Positions 1-9,370 of a stretch of 60,000 nucleotides of DNA are shown here, one piece after another; the stretch's first letter is position 1; each line of letters begins with the position of its first letter. The stretch is from Cryptomeria japonica. Taxonomy: Eukaryota > Streptophyta > Pinopsida > Cupressales > Cupressaceae. The stretch lies in the NCBI RefSeq assembly GCF_030272615.1, contig NC_081405.1, positions 311,009,235 to 311,069,234 on the forward strand, given 5' to 3'. Made by a program: the position numbers and the translations under genes. The notes beneath the pieces were generated by a model. That model saw only the letters and a program-made list of their open reading frames with translations. It was not told the DNA's origin and ran no database searches.

Positions 1-1
1 G

Positions 2-2923
2 ATCACCAGTCATGGGGGCAATCCCTCTTCTTCAATTAACCCTATTCCTTCATTCAATCCGATTTCTTCATTCGTCCCTTCAATGAGTGTTCCTATTACA
101 TCTCCACAAATGAACATGATGCAAGGGGGCAATTCATTTAACCATTCCATCCCTCCTTGTAGTATTCCTCCTGTCCAATCATCTCCTATGACTAATTATC
201 ATAGAGTCCCACCACCTTACTCTCTACCTTCTTTCAATAACATAACACCTCCATCTCAATCTAACACATCCAATATGAACTCTTCGACTGAAGCGACCAT
301 TAACAATCTTGCACAAACTGTCTCTTCTTTACAGCAACAAATTGCCTCTATGAATCAATTTAAGTTTAGTGTGCCCACATTTGATGTTGCGATCCCACTT
401 TCTCTTGACATTGTTCGAGCTATCCCTCCTAAACATGTTGAAATCCCGCATTTGGAACTTTATAATGGTAAAGGAGATCCTCTAACACATGTTAAGACTT
501 TTCAAACAATTTGTACTGATTTTGCTTATGACCAAAGGCTGCTTGGAAAACTATTCACTAGAACATTAAGAGACAAAGCCCTACAATGGTATTGCTCGTT
601 GCCTTCTTATTCTATTACTTCTTTCGAACAACTTGCAAATGCTTTCATTCAACAATTTCAAAACAATATAAGTCCTAAAGTTACTTTGATTGATTTAATG
701 CATTGTAAACAAGGTGTTAAAGAAAAAGTGACTGATTTCATTGGTAGATATAAGCATTTGTATGCTCAAATTTCTTTTCCAGTGCCTGACAATGATATTC
801 AAAGAATCTTTATTTCTAATTTACAAAAAGATATTCGAGACAAACTTCTGTTTTCTGAGTTTACTTCTTTCCAACAGTTGTGCGCCACTCTTCACAATTA
901 TCAACTGACTGTGAGTCAAATGGAACAATCACATCCTATGGCTCCGAGTGATAAGGGTGATAGCAGTCAACAACCATTTGGGAAGTTTAAACCGAACAGA
1001 GATTCCATCAAATTCAATGAAAACATCATCAACAACAATGTGAATGCAGCATCAGGTGTGCCTCCTATTTCTAAATTTTTCAAGAAAGAAAGAAAGTATA
1101 CTCCTTTGAATGAATCATTGCATAGTATTATGAATAAGTTATTGGAACAAAATGTGCTTACTCTTCCTCCTATAAGACAAATTGATCCTGCAAATATTAC
1201 TTCACCTTATTTTGATAACAAAGCTTTTTGTCAATTTCATCGTCAGCCTGGGCATGATACTGAAAAATGTTTTTCTTTAAATGGTAAAATTCAAGATTTG
1301 ATTGATAACAATACTATCTCTATTTCTGGAGTGAATGATAAAGGCAATACATCTGTAGCTCCTCCTAACCAAAATCTTCAGATTTTCACTGATCCATTGC
1401 CTTCTCATACCTCTAATGCAATTGAGGCTAATGATTCCTCTCTCTCATCTGATGGTCTTGTGTCTATGACTCCGAATGTGATTAACTTTGTAGAGCAGCA
1501 AGAAATCCCTAAAGAACCTTCCATCACATTTGATTCTAACGAAACCATTAGGGCACCTGATGGTCCTTTATACATAGTTGCAAAAGTTAAGAATACACCT
1601 TGCCGAGGAGTGCTTATTGATCCTTCGTGCATGATTAATGTTATTACTGAAGAATTTCTTTTTACTTTGCAATTGAATCAAGTGATATATGACAAAACAG
1701 ATGTGATTGTGAAATTATTTGATGCATTTTCTTCTCCTGCAATTGGTTCTATTACATTGCCTATTGAGGTCCATAACAAATCTCTTGATGTGAACTTTGC
1801 TATTATTCCATCTTCCGAACAATTTCGTGTGAAGCTTGGCTATCCTTGGCTATCTTCCATGAAAGCTATTGCTTCTCCTATTCATAAGTGTTTGAAATTT
1901 CCCCATAATGGTGAAGTTGTTACTGTCAATCATAGTCTCTTTAAACCAGCTGAAAGAACCTCTAGTGTTCCTATTGATTACTTTTGGCCTAAACAATTCC
2001 AATCTCTTCCTCCGCGAAGTGATCATCTTTTCAAATCTTATCAAAAGTGGAAAACAGATATGATCCTATCTCTAAGTGAACCTAGAGCACCTAAACTTGA
2101 TATTCCTATCATTCTTGAGAAGGAAGTTATTCCTTTGAAAGATAAAACTAATTTCTTTCCTCAAGAAGATTCTCAACCCATCCCTATGGATGTGACTATG
2201 TCTATACCTAATAAACTTCCTAAGAGTAGACCTATACCTCCTCGTCATGATGGACTTGGTCTTCTCCCTAAACCAAAAATTCCTCCTTTGTATGGAGCAG
2301 TTCCTCCTCCTTCTTTTTATAGAGAGAAGAGACCTTCTTCTTCTCCTATTATCCAGCCTAAGAGACCACAACCTAAACACCCAAGTGATAAGGATGAGAA
2401 CATTCCTCCTCCTCAATCTTCTTCACTTCCTACTAAGACTAGACGAAATCGTTCTGCACGTGAACGCCGGCGAAAGCGTCGTCTTAGAGCTCAAACTTTA
2501 CAATCTCCAAAAACACCTTCAACAAGCATTATTCCATTTTCTCCTCAGCCGGACATTGAGCCTAAATCTCCTAAACATAAGATGCATGATGGTCTTGATC
2601 CGGTGCGAGTTAAAGATCCTATTTTTATAAATCTTGATGATGATATGGATGAAAATGTTATTCATGATGAAAATGTTACTCCTCTTGCTTCTGATAGTGA
2701 ATATGAACTTGTTGATGTCGATAACCATTTATCTAATGAATTTTCTAAAGCACTTATCCTAGCTCCTAGACAAAAACAATGTGGCTCGGAACATGAACAT
2801 AGCCCTTGTTTGGATCTTGTGATAGCTCCATCTGCTGTGTTGGATGTTCCTCCTCTGGCGTGTTCCCTGCCTTCCCGAAACATTGATCAGCAAGATCGGG
2901 GGGTAGATGACATGCTAGACTAG
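2..2923 (+). CDS. Gag with degenerate retropepsin-like domain (5' partial)
   Basis: The frame is open from the left edge, so the ATG at 83 is probably internal; 946 codons follow that ATG without a stop. Residues below count from it. A Pro/Ser/Asn-rich N-terminus precedes a retrotransposon gag domain (about 120-280, with GKGDPLTHVKTF and ALQWYCSLP). A zinc-knuckle-like block CQFHRQPGHDTEKC follows near 384. A protease-like fold is near 505-620: the putative catalytic Asp is residue 513, but the usual D-(S/T)-G is D-P-S, and GYPWLSSM closes the fold. The C-terminal third is Pro-, Lys- and Arg-rich (REKRPSSSP, RRNRSARERRRKRRLR) and then acidic. Gag would package RNA; the protease may be inactive. 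An uninterrupted frame of this length in such decayed surroundings suggests recent insertion or selection. Confidence 0.85.
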   Translation: MTSHGGNPSSSINPIPSFNPISSFVPSMSVPITSPQMNMMQGGNSFNHSIPPCSIPPVQSSPMTNYHRVPPPYSLPSFNNITPPSQSNTSNMNSSTEATINNLAQTVSSLQQQIASMNQFKFSVPTFDVAIPLSLDIVRAIPPKHVEIPHLELYNGKGDPLTHVKTFQTICTDFAYDQRLLGKLFTRTLRDKALQWYCSLPSYSITSFEQLANAFIQQFQNNISPKVTLIDLMHCKQGVKEKVTDFIGRYKHLYAQISFPVPDNDIQRIFISNLQKDIRDKLLFSEFTSFQQLCATLHNYQLTVSQMEQSHPMAPSDKGDSSQQPFGKFKPNRDSIKFNENIINNNVNAASGVPPISKFFKKERKYTPLNESLHSIMNKLLEQNVLTLPPIRQIDPANITSPYFDNKAFCQFHRQPGHDTEKCFSLNGKIQDLIDNNTISISGVNDKGNTSVAPPNQNLQIFTDPLPSHTSNAIEANDSSLSSDGLVSMTPNVINFVEQQEIPKEPSITFDSNETIRAPDGPLYIVAKVKNTPCRGVLIDPSCMINVITEEFLFTLQLNQVIYDKTDVIVKLFDAFSSPAIGSITLPIEVHNKSLDVNFAIIPSSEQFRVKLGYPWLSSMKAIASPIHKCLKFPHNGEVVTVNHSLFKPAERTSSVPIDYFWPKQFQSLPPRSDHLFKSYQKWKTDMILSLSEPRAPKLDIPIILEKEVIPLKDKTNFFPQEDSQPIPMDVTMSIPNKLPKSRPIPPRHDGLGLLPKPKIPPLYGAVPPPSFYREKRPSSSPIIQPKRPQPKHPSDKDENIPPPQSSSLPTKTRRNRSARERRRKRRLRAQTLQSPKTPSTSIIPFSPQPDIEPKSPKHKMHDGLDPVRVKDPIFINLDDDMDENVIHDENVTPLASDSEYELVDVDNHLSNEFSKALILAPRQKQCGSEHEHSPCLDLVIAPSAVLDVPPLACSLPSRNIDQQDRGVDDMLD

Positions 2924-3308
2924 TTACATTAGCATAGCAAATTCTCTCCTCCTCTCTTTTGTTACTTCTTCTATATGTTATTCTCATTCTTCTATTTGTT
3001 GTCCTTGGTGTTGTCTACTTGAGGACGATGCAAAGCATTGAGATCTCTTTTGGTCTCTCTCATGTTGACTCAAAAGACACATGTGTTCCCTTCTTCTAGG
3101 TGACCTTCCTTGATTGGGGAATGAAGAACAATTATGCATACATACATATGATACACATGAATTATCATACAGCATACTAACCCCGAGGAAAGCGAAGTCA
3201 CCTTGTGCTTTGTGTTTTGTGTCTATTATCCTTGGGTTTATCTCACACTTGGGGGCTAAATCCTTGCGATAACGTGCTCCTTTCCTTTCTCATTTCTTAT
3301 GTGTATCA

Positions 3309-3360
3309 CTACGTTAAAACAATCACCCCCGGTGAGGCGTGTGCGATCGCTTTAACGTAG
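3309..3360. repeat. Hairpin with 10-bp perfect stem
   Basis: Arms ctacgttaaa (3309-3318) and tttaacgtag (3351-3360) are exact reverse complements around a 32-nt GC-rich loop that holds a smaller possible stem (caccc / cggtg). It sits in the 3' noncoding RNA of Gypsy1. Its role is unknown. Confidence 0.7.
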
Positions 3361-3648
3361 GGGGGCATACATCCCGTTCATATCTTTTCAAGATACTTGA
3401 AAATTTCTTGGCAAATTTAGCCTTGCCTTGAAAATTTTTGATATCTTTCTTGCATGACTCATAGTGAGGGAGCCTTACTACTGACAGTCGTGGTTCTTCC
3501 TCGCGATCTTCCCTTTTACTTTGTCAATCGAAGTCGTAAGATCCTTAGTCCACTGGGGGCTTGGTGTATCTTGCCTCCTTGACGTGGTGAAAGTCTTTCA
3601 ATGTTGTTTCCTTGTACTTTACCGGAAGTATGAGCATACATACTCCCG

Positions 3649-3665
3649 CTAAAGTGGGGGCTAAA
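3649..3665 (+). promoter_or_regulatory. Polypurine tract of Gypsy1
   Basis: The run aaagtgggggctaaa lies directly before the TGTAG start of the 3' LTR, which is where plus-strand DNA synthesis primes in LTR elements. Confidence 0.7.
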
Positions 3666-3845
3666 TGTAGCGTCCTAAAATTGCGACACTTGCAATTTCG
3701 ACTGCATTTCGGTCTTCACGATGGCGACGCAACACGCAACCTGAATGGAGACCCTGAAACTTGCTCACGACACTGAAAACTGCATTTTTCAAGCACCCTG
3801 GCCTGAACCTCCTTGCACCCTGCTGTCCCGGGAGGTGGGACCAGA

Positions 3846-3905
3846 GCGCCCAGCGCCCTGGTCCCCAGGACCATGGCGCCCAGCGCCCTGGTCCCTGGGT
3901 CCTAT
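3846..3905 (+). repeat. Two 30-bp direct repeats, GC-rich, in U3
   Basis: The 20-mer gcgcccagcgccctggtccc occurs at 3846-3865 and again at 3876-3895. It lies 110-170 bp upstream of the TATA box, a position where duplicated enhancers often sit in LTRs. Confidence 0.85.
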
Positions 3906-4017
3906 TTTGGGCCCGGTCTCCTAAGGGGTCTCGGGTCTTTTTGTTTGCAAATTGGAAATTAACTTTCCTGGTCGGCCTAAGGTCGGGAAAATCAGTCTAT
4001 CAGCCCTAAATGACAAG

Positions 4018-4025
4018 TATATAAA
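4018..4025 (+). promoter_or_regulatory. TATA box of the Gypsy1 LTR
   Basis: TATATAAA stands about 350 bp into the LTR. Transcription would start roughly 30 bp downstream, near 4050. Confidence 0.6.
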
Positions 4026-4090
4026 CTACATTTTTCTCTCTCATTTGGGGAGAACAAATACATGATGAAAAAGGCGTGGAAACTATACTC

Positions 4091-4138
4091 AAGCATTCAA
4101 GCATTCAAGCATTCAAGCATTCAAGCATTCAAGCATTC
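4091..4138 (+). repeat. Octamer tandem array, six copies
   Basis: aagcattc is repeated six times without error. It lies just downstream of the inferred transcription start, so it would be in the element's RNA. A looser acatacaac array follows near 4217-4248. Confidence 0.9.
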
Positions 4139-5122
4139 CTTCTAAGTCTCCATTCAAGGCTAAGTGTTGCATTCAAGACAAGGATTCAACCATTGAAGAG
4201 GAGATCACATACTACATGCTACAACATACAACATACAACATACAACATCTAAACCTTCGCACATAAGGATACAAACATCCTTAGAACAAGGTATTAGTAC
4301 TTGTTTTACATACATTTACATTTACAACACTTGCTCATTTCTTGGTTAATTCCAAAACCGAGGTTTGACCTAAAGGCAAACCCCTAATCCCTAACCCCCC
4401 AATTGTCTTCGCTTTTCTGTGTGTGGGTTGTAGGTACGCGGCTGAAATTGAAGGTCTGGAATCCTTGTGCAGAGACGAACAGATCCCCCTTTGTTTCGCG
4501 GATTTTTCGGAGGACCGTGGCGCCGGGCGCCATCGTCCCGACAACTTTTGCTCAAATTTGCAGGACAGCACCGTATCGACATTTTACTGCTAATTCCAGG
4601 TCCGCAGCTTCATACTGTATTCCTATCTCAATTTATAAGCGAATCTTTATCACTTTCTATGCATGCTTAGCTTAATTCTCCTATCAACATTCTTTACAAA
4701 AGAGGGTAGCCTTGCTTTCCTAACCCTTGAAATTCATTTAGCATCCAATCTTACATTGTGTGGGATTGGATCTTATGAGTTTCAACCCCTCTTTTGAATG
4801 TAAAGTCTCTCCCCTAAGTGAAAAACCATCGAATCCTAGCGAACCTCCCTTCTCTCTCCTCGGAGTCGGAAGAGGGGAGAGCAACTAGGGTTCGATCGCG
4901 ATTTTTCCGCTTTACAAGTTGCTTTCATGTAAGAAGTTATTTCCTGCTATTGTGTATCAACTGAGTCTCGGTCAGAGCATTTGTCTTCAATTCCTGTTCC
5001 CTGTAATATTCTCTGTATTATTTCCTACACACCTTTAGAAAACCTCCTAAAGTGTGTAAATCAGCATCAACTCCTAAAGATATTATGTAGATTCATCGAA
5101 TTGATGATTTCACCGAACTCGG

Positions 5123-6816
5123 TCAATGAATGGAAGATAGGGGTAGGACCCCTAACTGACTTCTGAGATATTCAAAAGTGTCCTTTGGCAGTGGCTTGGT
5201 GAAGATATTTGCTATTTGCTCCTTTCTACTAACATATTCCAACACCACTTTCTTCTCTTGAACTTCTTCTCTAAGATAATGATATTTGATAGAGATGTGC
5301 TTTGTCTTAGAGTGCATAACAGGATTCTTTGAAATGTTAATGGCACTGGTGTTATCACAAAATATAGTTACTGGCTTGGTAACTTGCTCATTTATACCTT
5401 CCAACAGTTTTTAATCCATGCTATATTGGTGCAATTCAGTGTTGCAACAACATATTCAGCCTCTGCTGTTGACTGAGAAACACATCCTTGTTTCTTTCTA
5501 AACCAACTCACTAGTCTTTCTCCTAAAAAGAAATCTCCTCTACTTGTGCTTTTCCTGTCATCAATGTTGCCTACCCAATCAGCATCAATATAAACTTTTA
5601 AATCAAACTCATTTCCTTTCTGATATACTAAACCACAATCTTTAGTGCCTTTTAAGTATCTGAAAATTCTTTTGATTGCCGTCATGTGTGTTTCCTTAGG
5701 ATCTGCAGAAAATCTTGCAACAATACCTACTGCATGTGCTATATCTGGCCTGCTGTGAACAACATATTGCAACTTTCCAATCATAGATTAGTAAAGTGTC
5801 TCATCAACAGATGCAGATTCATCATTCTTTGATAGTTTATAGTTGGTAGTCATAGGAGTACTTACTGGTTTTGAATCCTCCATTCCAAATTTCTTCAAGA
5901 TTTCCTTTATGTACTTGGATTGGGTAATGAAAATCTCATCTTTCATTTGCAGTATCTACAGACCTATAAAATATTTTATCTCACTGATTAATGACATCTC
6001 AAATTCTTTACTCATTTCATTTCCAAAGTTCTTGCATAGAGAGTCATTTCCACTAAAGATAATATCATCAACAAATATGGCTGAGATCAGTATTCCATTT
6101 TCATCATTCTTCGTGTACATATTGTTGTTTTCACTTGTTCTTATAAAGCCAATTTTGATCAAATATGAGTGCAATCTCTCATACCATGCTCTAGGTGCTT
6201 GTTTTAGACCATATAAAGCTTTGTTCAATTTACATACCTGATCATTATTTTCTCCTTCAACAAATCCTTCAGGTTGTTCAATGAAAACTTCTTCTTCTAA
6301 TATACCATTCAGAAATGCAGATTTGACATCCATTTGATATACCTTGAAATTCTTGTAAGAAGCATATGCCAACAATGTTCTTACTCCTTCAAGTCTTGCC
6401 ACAGGTGCAAAAGTCTCACCATAAGCAATTCCTTCTTCTTGGGCATAACCTTTGCAAACTAGTCTTGCTTTATTCCGAATGACCTCACCCTTTTCATTTA
6501 GCATGTTTCTGAAGATCCACTTTGTACTGATTACATTTTTGTCCTTTGTTCTTGGGACCAGTGTCCATGTGTCATTCTTCTTGATTTGATCAATCTCTTC
6601 TATCATAGCATTTATCCAATCTTCACTGTTAAATGCCTCTTTCACTATTCTTGGTTCAAATTCAAATATCAAACATGTGTTATGTCTCAGTTTGTTCCTT
6701 GTCATCACTGGATCATCCTTTTCTCCTATAATCTGACTTGGTGCATGATGTCTTTTGACATACTTGGCTAATACAGGCTCGATAGGCTCTGTATGATCTT
6801 CTTCATCACTCGGTAA
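5123..6816 (-). pseudogene. Copia1 reverse transcriptase and RNase H (broken)
   Basis: RT signatures are clear: a [22 protein letters not shown] start, [41 protein letters not shown] and the catalytic FVDD with [11 protein letters not shown]. RNase H follows with DADWVGNIDDRKSTS, STAEAEYV and the closing KTKHISIKYHYLRE and IANIFTKPLP blocks. Stop codons end the runs at 5956 and 5392, and a frameshift near 5395-5404 shifts the last 90 codons. The terminal stop is TGA at 5125-5123. It would have copied element RNA to DNA and removed the RNA; it cannot do so now. Confidence 0.9.
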
Positions 6817-8340
6817 CTAGTTATTTTCTTCATTTTCTTCAACAATTATCTCGGTAGGACTTCTCAATTGCACATAGACAAATCCTTCATAATCTTCTGG
6901 TTCTTTTGAGTTTCCTTCATCATTTCTTTCTGCAAATTCATCAATTTTCACATTTTCACTTTCTACTATTTTGTTAGATGATTTGATCAGACATTTAAAT
7001 GCTTTGCTTCTAGAAGAATAACCTAGAAACATTCCTTCTTCACTTTTCTGATCAAACTTGCCATTTCTATCATCTTTATGAACATAGCATCTACTCCCAA
7101 AGATTTTAAAATAACTTACATTAGGTTTCTTGTCATACTAGATTTCATAAGGTGTCTTCAAAGTACCTTTCTTCAATTGAACTCGGTTCAAGGTGTAAAC
7201 AGCTCTGCTTATTGCTTCTCTCCAAAATGTTTGTGGAACTTTCTTTTCAATCATCAAGGTTCTGGCACAATCCACAATAGATCTATTCCTTCTCTTAGCT
7301 ATCCCATCCTTCTATGGAGTTCTCAGTGCAGAGACTTGTCTTTTTATACCATGATCATTGCAAAATAAGTTGAACTCATCAGATGTAAACTCTCCTCCTC
7401 TATCTGATCTGAGACATTTCAGTTGTCTTCCTGTTTCATTTTCAACTCTAGCCTTGTACCGTTTAAACATTTAAAAAGCTTCTAATTTTTCTTTTAAAAA
7501 CATTACTGACATCATCCTTGAGTAATCATCCACAAATAATATGAAATATTTATCACCATAATAACTCTGAACTTTCATAGGACCACAAAGATCAATATGC
7601 ACAAGATCTAAAATTCCCTTAGAAGTGTAGGACTTACTTGTAAAGCTTGATCTTGTCATCTTACCCATCTGGCATCCTCGGTACATAGCATTCTCAGGTT
7701 TTTCAAGACTCGGTAGACCTCTTACTCGGTGCTTCTTACTTATTTTGATCAGATTATCAAAATTAACATGACAAAACCTTTTATGCCATAACTAGGTATC
7801 ATCTATTCTTGCATATAGACATTTATTCTGAGTTGAGTCAAGATGAAATGTATTACCTCTTGTTTGTGTCCCGGTAGCAACTGACTTTCCATGCTTGTCA
7901 TGAACTTTGACAATTCCTTTTTCAAACTCTATTCAGTAACCCGTGTTGTTTAGCTGTGCTACACTCAACAAATTGTATTTCAAACCTTCAACCCAATAAA
8001 CATCATTACATTTAGCATTGTCAAGAAGTGTTATGGATCCTTTACCTCTTACCGGACATGGTGCATCATTATCAAATCTTACATAGCCTCCATCATAATC
8101 ATCTAATTTAATAAACTTGTGTTTATCACTTGTCATGTGATGTGAGCAACCACTATCTATGATCCAAGAATCATTAGTATTTATATGAGATATTAAATCT
8201 TTTTCTTCATACCTTTCTTCATCTGATCCATCTTTAATAGCCACATAAACAACTTCCTCTGTATCAGTTTCATCTGATTTATCATCATTAGATTCCTCAT
8301 CAGCTATTAGGCATGTCTTTTTATCTCTTCTCCTGAAGTC
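6817..8340 (-). pseudogene. Copia1 protease and integrase (broken)
   Basis: The copia aspartic protease is marked by WIIDSGCSHHMT near 8150, with catalytic D-S-G intact. The GAG-pre-integrase block (MYRGCQMGKMTRSSF) and the start of the integrase core (DLCGPMKVQSYYGDKYFILFVDDYSR) lie in 7471-7686. The integrase C-terminal part (FLGYSSRSKAFK) is near 7032. All pieces share the gag frame; stops at 7933, 7471 and 6817 and others between them break it. Confidence 0.85.
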
Positions 8341-9306
8341 TCAGTGTCCTCTGTAATGATTATCTTTCTGTCTGTCATCTCGGTAATCTCTCTTTTCACT
8401 AGATTCTTTGTTAGGACAGTTAGAAGCCATATGTCCTATCTTATCACAATTGAAACATTTTAAAAGTAGCTTTCCTTTATACTTACCTTTTCCTCTCAGT
8501 AGCCTTTTGGCTAATAGTGCTTCAAACTCTTCTTGCTTTCTGATTTCCTCATACAGTTTGTGTACCTCCTCCATGTTTTTGCGAAATCTTTCACTTGCTC
8601 CACTATGATTCCCTTCAGATTACTTATACTTTCTATCATTGTAATCATCAGTTTCATCAATATGAAAAGAACTGAATGCAGATTCAACTTTATTTACCGA
8701 TGACCTACTGCTATCAAAGTTACTTAACTCAAATGCATGTAGCTTACCAATAGAAGCATCTAAAGAAACTGGCATATTGGGTACAGACCTCAATTCATTG
8801 ATTGCAGAGACTCGGATTGCATAGGCAGGTAGAAGGGTTCTTAACAACTTACTTGTTACATCCTTTTCTTCAATAGTTCCTCCTACTCCTTTGATTTGAT
8901 TTACAATCTCCTTTAGTCTTGTACTATACTAGGTTATGTTCTCACCTTCATTCATCCTCATAGATTCAAGTTGTCCTCTTAAACTATCCACTTTTGCTCT
9001 TTGGACATGTTCATCTCCTCCATATACAGATATGAGCTTAGTCCACATTGCCTTTGCATCAATACATCCTTCTAGATCATTAAACTCTGAATCGGTCAAT
9101 GCAGATGTTATTTCAATCATTGCTTGAATATGTTCTTGCTTTGCCCTTATTTCTTCCATAGTCAATGGATAGGTGCTCAGTGCAACAAAATCATTCTCCA
9201 GATAGTATACAACATATTCTCCAATTCCTGATAGATGTAGCTTCATCCTTTTCTGCCATGTAGAGAAACTTGACTTATTCAGCTTCGGTGCATCCCTCTT
9301 ATACAT
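8341..9306 (-). pseudogene. Copia1 Gag (broken)
   Basis: The ATG at 9306 starts a UBN2-type copia gag (FSTWQKRMKLHL, AMWTKLISVYGGDEHVQRAKVDSLRGQL). The same frame continues through TAG at 8931-8929 and a stop at 8622-8620 to a CCHC knuckle, CFNCDKIGHMASNC, near 8440, and a third stop (TGA) at 8343-8341. The first stop fits a Gln codon CAG changed to TAG. Gag would form the particle and bind RNA. Confidence 0.88.
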
Positions 9307-9355
9307 CTTTGGATCTTTAACTCAAGTGCCTTTAAAATTTTCTTCCGGAGTCCAA

Positions 9356-9368
9356 AGCTCTGATACCA
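9356..9368 (-). promoter_or_regulatory. Primer binding site of Copia1
   Basis: On the minus strand tggtatcagagct follows the LTR end after two bases. It matches the TGGTATCAGAGC primer site typical of plant copia elements, complementary to initiator Met-tRNA. Confidence 0.85.
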
Positions 9369-9370
9369 TT

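Larger units (their letters stand above)
2924..3665 (+). other. Gypsy1 3' noncoding region
   Basis: No convincing reading frame. It holds a strong hairpin (3309-3360), at least three G-rich tracts resembling polypurine tracts (near 3246, 3549 and 3652), and pyrimidine-rich text. It leads directly into the polypurine tract before the 3' LTR. Confidence 0.6.
1..5029 (+). mobile_element. Gypsy1: 3' part of a Ty3/gypsy LTR retrotransposon, gag-protease only
   Basis: The element enters from the left edge, so its 5' LTR, primer site and gag start are outside the window. Visible parts, in order, are a long gag-protease frame (2-2923), a 742-bp noncoding stretch, a polypurine tract and a 3' LTR. There is no reverse transcriptase, RNase H or integrase between gag-protease and the 3' LTR, so this is a non-autonomous element that would need enzymes in trans. 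Gag and protease-like regions resemble the Tat-type Gypsy2 of this window. The right end appears to lie inside Copia1, with a candidate target duplication cacct at 5030-5034 that cannot be checked without the left end. Confidence 0.85.
3666..5029 (+). repeat. 3' LTR of Gypsy1
   Basis: It starts TGTAGC after a polypurine tract and ends CCTACA, giving short inverted ends. It is about 1364 bp long. It contains a TATA box (4018-4025), a GC-rich duplicated block (3846-3905) upstream of the TATA, and an octamer array (4091-4138) downstream, in the expected R/U5 part. The partner LTR is outside the window, so the right end (5029 or 5031) is by inspection only. Confidence 0.7.
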
